DNA of 64,000 bases, taken from positions 56,752,841 to 56,816,840 of the forward strand of contig OZ023214.1 of NCBI GenBank assembly GCA_963995525.1, in the 5' to 3' direction. Positions 25,114-34,392 of the stretch are shown here, piece by piece. The stretch comes from Escarpia spicata. Taxonomy: Eukaryota; Annelida; Polychaeta; Sabellida; Siboglinidae. The position numbers were made by a program, and so were the translations under genes. Numbering within the stretch: the stretch's first letter is position 1; each line of letters starts with the position of its first letter. The notes under the pieces were generated by a model that ran no database searches, was not told where the DNA came from, and saw only the letters and a list, made by a program, of their open reading frames with translations.

Positions 25114-25538
25114 GTAGCTCAGTGGCGTACCCAGAGGGGGTTTCCCGTTTCCCGGAACCCCCCCAAGAAATCCCACACTATATGGCAATGTACTGTGAAT
25201 GATGACATGCAACAGCCAGCCTTACAGTGATACCCATTTGGAAACCACCTAACATATCAATCCTGGTTACGACCACTATATATATATTAGGTAGTGTCAA
25301 TGCGGCTGTACTTAGTTCATATAAGAGCTATGTTTGTTGTTGTGATTCACAATATAAAAGCGAGAAGGGAGAGGGTTTACACTAACAAGATTGTTGTATT
25401 CACTGTTCCTCGCCTCATCGTGTATAGTTATAGGATGTGATGTATATTGGAATCTGCTGCGCATTGCTATGTTTATGTTGAGAAAGAGAGTCACAGAATG
25501 CGGGTGGAAATGGCAAAGCCCTTTAATTACAGGTAGTA
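25114..25538 (+). mobile_element. hAT-type non-autonomous repeat, copy 2
   Basis: A near-identical direct copy of 21561-21983 that starts with the same TAGTAGCTCAGTGGCG. It sits only about 30 bp outside the left end of the large inverted element. Confidence 0.7.
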
Positions 25539-25639
25539 CATTAGTAACATAAATGGTAAAGACAAGACAATGGGCATTAGTAGTCTAGTAGGTTAATCAG
25601 CGTAGGCAACATCCGTTTTTCCATTGAGCAAGAGCAAGT

Positions 25640-26060
25640 GACGTCATATCTAGGTCAAGGTCAAGTACCCGGATGCAGGTAAAGGGAAATACTCCGATGT
25701 AGGTCAAGGTCAAAGGTCAAGGGGCCACCTGGCGGATAGGTCACGAACTAAAACAGCGCCACTTGGCGGACCCGTGGTGAACGGAAATAGTGCCGTCTGG
25801 CGGATAAGTGTTGAACTACATATGAGTACTGCCTAAATTCGTGCTTCTTAGTTTTGTTAAATGGTGCCACCAGGCGGATAGATCATGAACTACAAATGCC
25901 ACCCTGACGGATAAGTCGCGAAATAAATATGGGTCCTGCCTAAATTCGTGCGTCTTATTTATGAAAATTGACGCCCCTTGGTGGAAAGGTTACGAACTGA
26001 AAGAGAAGTACAAATAACTCCCCCAGACGGATGTCAATCAACCAAATATCGATACTGCTT
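25640..26060 (+). repeat. Subterminal degenerate repeats, left arm
   Basis: A degenerate motif of form GCCACCTGGCGGATAAGTCACGAACTA recurs about six times, separated by text such as CCTAAATTCGTGC. The block 36190-36540 mirrors it. Subterminal iterated motifs often serve as binding sites for the protein that moves an element; that role here is inference. Confidence 0.6.
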
Positions 26061-26512
26061 AAAATCGTGCCTCTTCTTTCTTTTTACTCTTTTTACCATA
26101 CAAAATAGGTCAAAGACGTCATTAAATAGGTCATTGCGCAAGCGCAATGGTGTCTTTTCTTATGTCTCATAGGTTGTCGACCATTTGTTTAGGTGTAGGC
26201 CTCTCCTAACCTATACATTTACAACCATAACATAGGTCCAATCCTGACGAATCGGCAGAGAACTAGTAAAATAAGTCAGTTACCATAGTTACCATACAGA
26301 TATATGACCTTCCTATCGCCCTGTTTGTAAATTATTGCCTATCAATGTCTCTTATTACTTGCATACGTCGACTGCTTCCTGTATTAACAAATAGGTGTTT
26401 GTAAATTTTTGTGTACTATTTCGTATCTGTCACCAGCTCCGGCAACCAAACCAACCATAAATCATCCACTCTACAGTCCGTACCTATAATTTCTACTCTC
26501 AGGTCTGTGCTT

Positions 26513-26623
26513 GTTCGGCACGCCCACGTGACTTTTTGGCTTATTCACTAACAATATACTCTACAATCCATAATCTTTCGGCACACCCACGTCACCTTTA
26601 TGTTCCGTCGAACTGTTATAAAA
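26513..26623 (+). promoter_or_regulatory. Shared promoter module P1, left arm
   Basis: GTTCGGCACGCCCACGTGAC at 26514-26533 contains a CACGTG E-box. A second, weaker copy (TTCGGCACACCCACGTCACC) lies at 26577-26598, and TATAAAA at 26617-26623. The finger-gene ATG follows at 26664. The same arrangement precedes the mirrored gene (35334-35444) and the unrelated gene at 33.1 kb. Confidence 0.65.
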
Positions 26624-26663
26624 GTCCTGCGTCTGTTTTTTATGGTTATATATATTTTGGAAG

Positions 26664-27610
26664 ATGAACAACATGACTAGTGATAACGTCCGGCAAGGGA
26701 TTTTGCTACCGAATGCGCAACCTTCTCCGGCTACGGGCCCACTCAACCTCTCGACCCCGACAATCAACCCGGACCAACGGCCAACGACCAGTTCAACGAC
26801 CAGTCCGACGACCAGTTCGACGACCAAACCAATTTCGTCTCTGTTATCAGTTCCGACAACCAATCCAACCATTAACCCGACGTCGTCACCTCCGACGAAG
26901 CGTCAGAAGCTTTTGTCGCGTTATGCCGGCTGCATGTGTGGCATGTGTGGCATGTGTGGCAGTACCTTCAGCTGTAAAGGGAGTTGGCACGTTCATGTGA
27001 AGCAGGGCTTCTGCCAAAGGAAGCGAGATAAACAGCGGCGGCGTAAAGAACAACTTGAAGAGATAATAGTAAGTTTCAATTTCTCATAGTGTTCAAATGC
27101 TATTCATGGCATTTTGTTAGAACATTTTCAAAAGCCTGATACAAAGAACTTAATATTATATTTCTCTTATACATATCAGTTGACAATACATTATTAAGCT
27201 CATCTCGTCACTGTTTCAGCGGCAAGAAAAGGAGCGCATTGCTGCAGCCGTCGCTACTTCTGCTTCTTCTCCACATGTCGCGGCAACGGGCAAACGATCA
27301 CAGTCACCGTCTGTCAACCGACCACCATCACCGTTGTACTCGAAGAGACAGCCTGATCCGACCACCGAACCATTCTACCAACGGCCATCGACCAGTCCGA
27401 CGACCAGTTCGATGACCAAACCAATTTCGTCACTGTCATCAGCGCCGTCAATCAATCCAACCATTAAGTCGACGTTGTCACCTACGACGAACCGTCGAAA
27501 GTTTTTGCCTCGTTATGCTTGCTAGGTGTGTGCCAGTACCTTCAGCTGTCAAGGCAGTTGGCACAGCTATGTGTATGGTTGGAAAGGTTGCTACCGACCA
27601 TGATTCCGTT
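26664..27610 (+). pseudogene. Two-exon C2HC zinc-finger gene, left-arm copy (stop in second finger)
   Basis: Exon 1 runs from the ATG at 26664 to 27068 (135 codons) and ends at the donor GTAAGT. Exon 2 starts at 27220 after CTGTTTCAG. The join is in phase and links QLEEII to RQEKERI. Exon 1 has a Ser/Thr/Pro-rich region (TSSTTSPTTSSTT), then a basic patch (TKRQKL), a finger with CGSTFSCKGSWHVHVKQGFC, and a Lys/Arg-rich tail. Exon 2 has another Pro/Ser-rich stretch (a likely NLS at GKRSQS) and a second finger. There, TGG has become TAG at 27523-27525, just before VCASTF. The mirrored copy lacks this stop. The protein resembles a small nuclear DNA-binding factor, but I do not recognise the family. 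Confidence 0.6.
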
Positions 27611-27660
27611 TACTTGCCCACTATGTAACGACGGGACGCCTTGATCAATGTTCAGTCTCT

Positions 27661-27727
27661 GGTTCTTACAGTTATGGAGCGCGACATGTAAATTCGTTTG
27701 TGTTGTACATAGAATCAGATTGCAAAC
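27661..27727 (+). terminator. 3' module, copy a (degenerate poly(A) signal)
   Basis: Reads TTATGGAGCGCGACATGTAA and then GTTTGTGTTGTACATAGAATC. In better copies the last part is CACGAATAAAAGG, so AATAAA is mutated here. It follows the left finger gene. Confidence 0.5.
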
Positions 27728-27759
27728 TTTCACTAACAATCGTGCAAACAAACAATACA

Positions 27760-28170
27760 GGAAGGTATTGTATCACGGCGACGTCGAATGCGGAGAGCGC
27801 ATCAAAGCTGCAAAACACGCACACTTGGCAAAACGAAAAAGCAAACAGATTGGAGAGACGATATCTGGTTGGAACGATGTCCGTGTTCACTAGATGCAAC
27901 ATTTGCTCCGCAAAGTTCAAGGCATCAAAGGATTTGAGAGCCGTGTTGTTGGCAACCGGAAATGTTGAACAGGTGGAGCGTTTACCATCGAAAGAGGGCT
28001 TTTGGGAACTTGGACGTGGCTACAAAAATGGTCGAAACACTCTCGGAAAACTGTTGAGTAGTATCCGTGACAATCACTTGTATACACTACGTTGTGTACT
28101 ATCAAGAGTTGGTTGCAAGACTATCTATCAGAGCAGTGAAGAAACAGTGTCCACTTTCTTGTTCTCGTAG
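27760..28170 (+). pseudogene. Degraded finger-like gene piece with C-terminal block B
   Basis: An ATG near 27876 opens a frame beginning MSVFTRCNICSAKFKASKDL. It has the CxxC and F of the element's finger type but lacks the final His and Cys. It continues into a C-terminal block (LPSKEGFWELGRGYKNGRNT) that recurs at 28780-28980 and, mirrored, at 33870-34076. That block aligns loosely with the C-terminus of the protein at 31.6 kb (SKHWRNTM). It probably derives from a paralogue of that gene. Confidence 0.4.
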
Positions 28171-28230
28171 TTATGGAGTGTGACATGTAAATACGTTTGT
28201 GTTGTACTTGAATAACAGTTGCAAACCTCA
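28161..28230 (+). terminator. 3' module, copy b
   Basis: Same module: TTATGGAGTGTGACATGTAA, then TGTTGTACTTGAATAACAG, with a mutated poly(A) signal. Confidence 0.5.
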
Positions 28231-28444
28231 TTTTGTGTCTTTTTTATAGTGTAATGAAAAGCATGTTGGGAACCTTACTAATAGCCTTACACAAACTGGC
28301 AAAGTCGACCTGTTTGAGGGAAAAGGAACTCGGAATAGACGTTTTACTGCTACAACGGACGAGATATCGCAAGAGACTACGGATGAGATATACCGATCTA
28401 CCGCACTGAAACGCTAAAAGCGAGGAGGAGGAGGGATAGAGGTG

Positions 28445-28690
28445 GACGGGTTATTGCGTGACATCCCTCGTCTTTCAGGAAAATAGACGGTTTATTGCGT
28501 CAAATCCATCCTCTTTCAGACAAATAGACGGGTTATTGCGTGACATCCCTCCTCTTTCAGGCACATATGCGGGTTATCGCGTGGCATCCCCTCTCTTTCA
28601 GGCAAATAGACGAGTTATCGCGTCAAATTCCACCAAAATGGAGCAAATAGACGGTTTATCGCGTGAGATTTCACCGATTCGACGGAATTC
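28445..28690. repeat. 41-bp iterons (promoter module P2, left)
   Basis: Six units start at 28445, 28486, 28527, 28568, 28609 and 28650, exactly 41 bp apart. Each holds GACGGGTTATTGCGTG followed by CTCTTTCAGGCAAATA-type text. A shared downstream sequence (AATTCCACAGCAATAGGCAG) follows. The TATA that follows other copies is changed here (GATAGAAAAC). Confidence 0.85.
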
Positions 28691-28754
28691 CACAGCAATA
28701 GGCAGATAGAAAACGAGTTCTACAAATTGTTGGGGTTAATCTCGCGAAAATTTA

Positions 28755-29345
28755 AACAAATTGTAGGAAATGCTGAACTGGTGGAGCGTTTACCATCGAA
28801 AGAGGGCTTTTGGGAACTTGGACGTGGTTACAAAAATGGTCGAAACACTCTCGGAAAACTATCCGTGACAATCACTTGTAAACACTACGTTGTGTACTAT
28901 CAAGAGTTGATTGCGAGACTCTCTATCAGAGCAGTGACGAAACAGTGTCCACTCTCTTGTTCTTGCAGTTATGGAGCGTGACATGTAAATACGTTTGTGT
29001 TGTACACGAATAAAAGGTGCAAACCCCATCTTGAGTCTTTTTCATAGTGTAATGCAAAGCATACGGTGGAATCCTTACTAATAGTCTTACACTTCACAAG
29101 TAAAGAGACTATCCGTATTGTCAACATCAAGGATACCAAGGGCATCGACCATAGGGATAAGCATAGCAACATATATAGAGACAGATATAGAGAAAGCCAC
29201 AGAGAAAGCCATAGAACGAAATACCAAAGAGTTAGACCAACGAGTGAGAAGAAACAAACTTGTCGGACAAACGAAACACCAAATTGCCTATCAATGTCTC
29301 TTATTAATTGCATACGTCGACTGCTTCCTGTATTAACATATAGGT
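28755..29345 (+). other. Block B, left copy (C-terminal exon and downstream short frames)
   Basis: Contains the GFWELGRGYKNGRNT block, a 3' module, then a segment with two overlapping open frames. One of 72 codons (from about 29118, no ATG) is helix-like and charged: IEKATEKAIERNTKELDQRV, ending ...AYVDCFLY. Both frames are preserved in the mirrored copy at 33453-33785, so neither can be favoured. It ends in a module (CTATCAATGTCTCTTATTA) found five times in the element. Confidence 0.4.
28961..29030 (+). terminator. 3' module, copy c (intact AATAAA)
   Basis: TTATGGAGCGTGACATGTAA, then TTGTACACGAATAAAAGGTG. AATAAA is at 29009-29014. Confidence 0.6.
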
Positions 29346-29352
29346 GCTTATG

Positions 29353-29466
29353 GGATAGAGATGGACGGGTTATTGCGTGACATCCCTTCTCTTCCAGGCA
29401 AATAGACGGTTTATCGCGTGAGATTTCACCGATTTGACGGAATTCCACTGCAATAGGCAGGTATAA
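29353..29466 (+). promoter_or_regulatory. Promoter module P2: 41-bp iterons plus TATA
   Basis: Two iteron units (GACGGGTTATTGCGTG at 29354, GACGGTTTATCGCGTG near 29405) are followed by AATTCCACTGCAATAGGCAGG and TATAAAA at about 29462-29468. The ATG of the finger gene lies 82 bases further on (29550). Confidence 0.55.
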
Positions 29467-29549
29467 AACGAGTTGTACAAATCAAACTTAGACCGCCGAG
29501 TTCCAAGAGACATTCCGTTCTTTACATTTGAACAGTAAACCCCTACACC

Positions 29550-29822
29550 ATGAGCCTATCGACTCGTCTACCAGCTGCCAACAAGCCCACACCAGTATCA
29601 CGGGCGGCCTTCCAGTGCCACGATTGTAAGAGACATTTCACACGGAAAGATAGCTGGAAATGACACAGTGCCCACAGTTGCTGTAGGCCATTGGCAAACA
29701 CTACGTTGACAAGCACTACGTTGTTCAATTCCCTTGTCCCGGCGACCATTACGAGACCTGTGTCGGTGGCCTCAGCGACAAGCTCGACATTCCTAGGCCA
29801 TTTTCTCCATGTTAAAAGATAG
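29550..29822 (+). pseudogene. Single C2HC-finger gene with early stop
   Basis: The ATG at 29550 (ACACCATGAG) starts a frame with a Pro/Ala-rich leader (LPAANKPTPVSRAAFQ) and a finger reading CHDCKRHFTRKDSWK. It is cut by TGA at 29661-29663, one codon before the expected His; past the stop the frame continues with HSAHSC, completing C-x2-C-x12-H-x4-C. The frame ends at TAG 29820-29822. It has its own TATA and iteron promoter upstream. It is a paralogue of the finger genes in the arms. Confidence 0.5.
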
Positions 29823-30215
29823 GAAGTTTACCCATGTTAAACGATAAGCCATTTTCTCCATGTTAAAGGATGGGAAGTTCCCCATATTAAAAGATAGGAA
29901 GTTTCCCCATGTTAAAGGATAGGAAGTTTCCCCATGTTAAAAAAATTGGAAGTTTCCCCATGTTAAAGGATAGGGAAATTTGCCCCATGTTAGAAGATAG
30001 GTCATTTTCTTCATGTTAAAGGATAGGGACATTTTCCCCATGTTAGAAGATATGTAATTTTCTCCATGTTAAAGCATAGGAGGTTCCCCCATGTTAAACG
30101 ATAGGAAGTTTTCCTATGTTAAAAGATAGGAGGTTGTCCCCATGTTAAAGGATAGGCCATTTTCTCCATGTTAAAGGATAGGAAGTTTCCCCATGTTAAA
30201 AGATAGGGCATTTTC
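29795..30215. repeat. Minisatellite of 24-29 bp, about 16 copies
   Basis: The core is CCATGTTAAAGGATAGGAAGTTTC, with length variants that alternate AAGTTTCCC and GCCATTTTCTC. The TAG ending the gene upstream lies in the first unit. One isolated unit lies near 33380. Confidence 0.9.
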
Positions 30216-30229
30216 AACGTCAACTCAAT

Positions 30230-30630
30230 GTATCGTAAAGTCATATGACGACATTTTGAATTTGAGGTGCCAAACATCACATACCTTCATGTCAAGAGAC
30301 GATCATCTGTTCGGATTCACGTCCAACAAGTTGACCATAGGACTCGTATGAGGTATCGCTTCTTTTAACGGAAAACATATGCATATGAAGCAGCCGTCTT
30401 TACAACATAACAATTCCATATTTACAAATAGTGCGAGCGACCAAATACGATACGACCTTCTCGAGAGTCGAAAAATGAAAGACCAGAATCGTTGGAAGCA
30501 CGGTATATACACTAGTTTTCGGCGTCATCTCATTTGCATAACCAATCAGACCGAACGTACATCACGTGACTTCCCTTAACACAAAAACTGTGCACGTTCG
30601 TGAGACAGATGACATGGGACGGCCCCAACG
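30230..30630. other. Central segment without recognised gene
   Basis: A plus-strand ATG at 30379 opens 66 codons beginning MHMKQPSLQHNN, unrecognised. No finger motif was seen here. Confidence 0.3.
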
Positions 30631-30639
30631 AATAACGCC

Positions 30640-30840
30640 ATCTACCGGCCATGACAGATCTCTATTCGTCGACACACTTCCGGGAATGGTGGAACCATAG
30701 AGGCCGCCATGACAGGTCGCCATGACAGTCAAATAACGTCCGGTACGACGTTACTTCCGACGTAATGGCCCCTAGTAGAGGCCGCCATGACAGTCAAGTA
30801 ACTTCCGGTTTGACATCACTTCCGGCGTAGTGGATAATTG
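30640..30840. repeat. Direct duplication in element centre
   Basis: GAGGCCGCCATGACAGTCAA followed by TAACTTCCGGT occurs at 30778. A shuffled version is at 30701-30768 with an extra GGTCGCCATGACAG. GCGCCATCTAGCGG-like text lies near 30642 and 30862. Confidence 0.7.
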
Positions 30841-30914
30841 GAGTACTACCCCACACGATGGCGCCATCTAGCGGGTAAATGTATATAATTAGGGTTACAT
30901 AGAGAACAAAGTTG

Positions 30915-30995
30915 TGGTTAATCTCGCGATAATTTATACAACCACCTTGGTCGAAACACCTTGGTGGTTGTTTAAATTTTCGCGAGATTAACCCC
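30915..30995. repeat. Perfect-to-near-perfect hairpin with 35-bp arms
   Basis: The arm GGTTAATCTCGCGATAATTT followed by ATACAACCACCTTGG pairs with CCAAGGTGGTTGTTTAAATT ... CGCGAGATTAACC across a loop of about 8 bases (TCGAAACA). Mismatches are few. GTTAATCTCGCGAAAATTTAAAC also occurs singly at 28733-28756. Confidence 0.8.
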
Positions 30996-31020
30996 AACAA
31001 TTTGTACAATTCGTTTTCTA

Positions 31021-31250
31021 CCTGCCTATTGCAGTGGAATTCCGTCGAATCGGTGAAATCTCACGCGATAAACCGTCTATTTGCTCCATTTTTGTGGAAT
31101 TTGACGCGATAACTCGTCTATTTGCCTGAAAGAGGGGGATGGCACGCGATAACCCGCATATGTGCCTGAAAGAGGAGGGATTTGACGAAATAACCCGTCT
31201 ATTTGCCTGAAAGATGAGAGATGTCACGCAATAACCCGTCCATCTCTATC
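31021..31250 (-). repeat. 41-bp iterons (promoter module P2, right)
   Basis: Mirror of 28445-28690 on the minus strand, with five to six units of ACGGGTTATNGCGTG and the same following AATAGGCAGGTAGAAAAC. The TATA position reads TAGAAAA. Confidence 0.8.
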
Positions 31251-31460
31251 CCTCCTCCTCCTCCTCGCTTTTAGCGTTTCAGCGCGGTAGATCGGTAAAT
31301 CTCATCAGTAGTTTCGTGCGATATCTCGTCCGTTGTCTCAGTAACCCGTGTATTCCGAGTTTCTTGTCCCTCAAAGAGGTCAACTTTGCTTGTTTGTGTA
31401 AGGCTATTAGTAAGGTTCCCAACATGCTTTTCGTTACACCATAAAAAAGACACAAAATGA

Positions 31461-31528
31461 GGTTTGCAACTTTTATTCATGTACAACACAAACGTATTTA
31501 CATGTCACACTCCATAACTACAAGAACC
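31461..31528 (-). terminator. 3' module, copy d (intact AATAAA)
   Basis: The minus strand reads TTATGGAGTGTGACATGTAA, then TGTTGTACATGAATAAAAG. AATAAA is at 31477-31472, about 115 bases after the stop of the upstream gene, a fitting cleavage signal for it. Confidence 0.65.
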
Positions 31529-31592
31529 AGAGACTAGACATTGATACAGAGTCTTGCAAAGTTTAATCGTATACAAGACAAAAGAAAGTTCT

Positions 31593-33130
31593 TTACAGGT
31601 CACCTTCCATTACTGTCAGAACCATATGTTTCATAGTGTTTCGCCAGTGTTTCGAAACGGCGTCTTGCAACAAAGTATTGATATTACACAACTGTTTGAA
31701 TGTCACGTCGGATAGCTTCACACCTGCGTCTAACAAAACACTCAAACAGTCTTTCACCACTGCAGTTGAATTAATGGCCTCCACAGCATCATCAAAGTGC
31801 ATGCACATTTGAATGTCATCAGATAACATACAATCGTGATGAAATTGACTAGGATGGTCTATCTCGCAACCACGGCATTGTCGCCTTGAGATTTCAAAGA
31901 TGGTACATGCTATGTGGCATGCAAGCGTCTTCTTCATTTCGGTCACAGGGAAATCAATGGTAAAGTTCCGACCAGCAAAGTCAGGAGCGGATGTTGCGAC
32001 GTTGGCAGAATGGGTAGAAGTTGTGACATTGACAGCTTGGGTAGTTGTGACGTTCGTTAGGAACGGAAGTTGATGTCGATGATGTTCCGTTGTCGTTAAT
32101 CGTTTCTGTTGATACAGGGACCATTCGTTGCCGCTTTGATGGTAGCGGACCTTCAATGTAGTTCTGCAAGAATATTTCAATAACATTTAGAAGATTGCAT
32201 GGGAATAGTATACCGTTGCTAGACTACGGTGATATAAGGACAGGTAAGAAACAATGATAAGAAGTGACATGATAGGAAGTAAGGTGACAAGTTGTATGAT
32301 CATAAATATAAATTGTCGACAAAAATTACCCGTGGACGCATATAGGGAGTTAAGACGTTGTCAGATGTTGATATGAAGGAAAACGTAGGGGAGCCCTAAT
32401 CTTGAAAGCAAAGACGTGACAGAATATTGTGTACCCGGATGTTAGCAGGTAATATACGAGTCCAACCATATAGGAAATAATAAAACGGGGCGAAGTTTTA
32501 GCGGAAGTATAGACACAGTGGACACCCTTATAGCGGAAGGTATGGGGACACCCTCTTAGGGAAAGTATAGGCACGGGGGACGAGATTTTAGGTGAAAGTA
32601 TATAGTAAAACAATATAAAGTATGACTCACCACAAGCGCGTCCAGCTCGGCGTCCTCGGCCGCCCTCTTCCGGCGGGCACAACTGCCGCCGGTGACGTGG
32701 TGCTTGCTATTATTTTTTCGTGTGAACGACGACCCACAGTCCGGGCAGGTGAAGAGTCTTTGCGATGGTGGTAGTTGTCTCGGAGTCGGTAGAGACTCCT
32801 CATCGGCAGCGACCGTTCGAACCATGATATACATGTCAGAGGCAACGTAACCGTGTCGTTCGCATTGCAAATGTCCCCTATCGTTAACAATCATACGCTT
32901 CTTGCAGTATCTGCATCCGATGTAGAAGGGAGTATGCTTGTATACTTTGTCGATAAGGAGACCTCTGACCTTGATAACAGGGTCGGCACTGACCGTTGAT
33001 TCTAGAGTTGGCATGTTCACGACTTCTGGTTCCGTTGGCGGAGAAGGACGGATGGTCACCGGCATGATGGGTCGGCTCGTCGGCTCGTCCTCATCGCTCG
33101 AGTCTGCTTCAACGTGATGTTATTAGCCAT
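31593..33130 (-). CDS. Two-exon protein: RPA-like zinc ribbon, C2HC finger, DHPSQ Cys/His motif
   Basis: Minus strand. Exon 1 is best read from the ATG at 33065 to 32631, with donor GTGAGT. The in-frame text above it (ADSSDEDEP) suggests an original start at the ATG 33130 with one frameshift. Intron 32630-32164 ends TTCTTGCAG; exon 2 runs 32163-31593. Exon 1 has IKVRGLLIDKVY and a ribbon CRYCKK ... CERHG, recalling the C-terminal zinc ribbon and OB fold of RPA1. A C2HC finger follows (CPDCGSSFTRKNNSKHH ... C), then a basic/acidic tail. Exon 2 opens with an NLS-like LPSKRQR. A frameshift in a Ser/Thr-rich stretch leads to RRQCRGCEIDHPSQFHHDC and a helical C-terminus. TATATAAA lies at 33184-33177. 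The ribbon suggests single-strand DNA or nucleic acid binding (inference); the DHPSQ motif is unassigned. Confidence 0.6.
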
Positions 33131-33176
33131 GGTGTCGTCGTGATACGAATGACGGTTTGACTGGTAGAGCTCCGCG

Positions 33177-33224
33177 TTTATATAGTTAGTGAATGTGTCG
33201 AAAGGTCACGTGGGCGTGCCGAAC
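33177..33224 (-). promoter_or_regulatory. Shared promoter module P1 of the RPA-like gene
   Basis: The minus strand reads GTTCGGCACGCCCACGTGAC, then CTTTCGACACATTCACTAAC, then TATATAAA. It matches the left-arm P1 (CACGTGACTTTTTGGCTTATTCACTAAC) closely, although the genes that follow are different. The ATG at 33130 lies about 47 bases past the TATA. Confidence 0.7.
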
Positions 33225-33499
33225 GAGTACGGACCTCAGAGTAGAAAAATGCCTGCGCGGACTGCAGAGTAGAATATACTCACGGACTGTATAGTAGATC
33301 AAACTTGAACTGTGAATACAAGTTCAAACCAGTTTGCAAACAGGAAACAAAGTGAATTAAGTACTAACAAAATATATTGATCAATGTTAAAAGATAGGGA
33401 GATGTTGATTTTGTTGATAATGATGTCCGAAAGAATGTTACATGTTCAGGAATCACTTCACGCCTGCTATTAATAACATACATAGATATGCAAAACATG

Positions 33500-34080
33500 A
33501 TAAGCACCTATTTGGTACTACAGGAAGCAGTCGACGTATGCAATTAATAAGATACATTGATAGGTAATTTGGTGTTTCGTTTGTCCGACAAGTTTGTTTC
33601 TTCTCACTCGTTGGTCTAACTCTTTGGTATTTCGTTCTATGGCTTTCTCTGTGGCTTTCTCTATGTCTGTCTCTATGTATGTTGCTATGCTTATCCCTAT
33701 GGTCGATGCCCTTGGTATCCTTGATGTTGACAATACGGATAGTCTCTTTAGTTGTGAAGTGTAAGATTATTAGTAAGGATTCCAACGTATGCTTTGCATT
33801 ACACTATGAAAAAGACACAAGATGAGGTTTGCACCTTTTATTCGTGTACAACACAAACGTATTTACATGTCACGCTCCATAACTGCAAGAACAAGAAAGT
33901 GGACACTGTTTCGTCACTGCTCTGATAGAGAGTCTTGCAACCAACTCTTGATAGTACACAACGTAGTGTCTACAAGTGATTGTCACGGATATTTTTCCGA
34001 GAGTGTTTCGACCATTTTTGTAGCCACGTCCAAGTTCCCAAAAGCCCTCTTTCGATGGTAAACACTCCACCAGCATTTCC
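33500..34080 (-). other. Block B, right copy
   Basis: Mirror of 28755-29345: GFWELGRGYKNGRNT, a 3' module, then the paired overlapping frames with IEKATEKAIERNTKELDQRV. It is highly similar to the left copy. Confidence 0.5.
33822..33896 (-). terminator. 3' module, copy e (intact AATAAA)
   Basis: The minus strand reads TTATGGAGCGTGACATGTAA, then TTGTACACGAATAAAAGGTG. AATAAA is at 33842-33837. Confidence 0.6.
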
Positions 34081-34255
34081 GGTTGCCAACAATATGGCTC
34101 TCAAATCCTTTGATGCTTTGAACTTTGCGAGGAGCAAATGTTGCATCTAGTGAACACGGACATCGTTCCAACCAGATATCGTCTCTCCAATCTGTTTGCT
34201 TTTTCGTTTTGCCCAGTGTGCGTGTTTTGCAGCTGTGATGCACGATTGTTAGTGA

Positions 34256-34325
34256 AAGTTTGCAATCTGATTCTATGTACAACACAAACGTATTTACATG
34301 TCGCGCTCCATAACTGTAAGAACCA
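34256..34325 (-). terminator. 3' module, copy f (degenerate)
   Basis: Follows the right-arm finger gene; TTGTACATAGAATCAG replaces the AATAAA region, as in copy a. Confidence 0.5.
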
Positions 34326-34392
34326 GAGACTGAACATTGATCAAAGCGTCCCGTCGTGAAATGGGTCTTACATAGTGGGCAAGTAAACGGAA

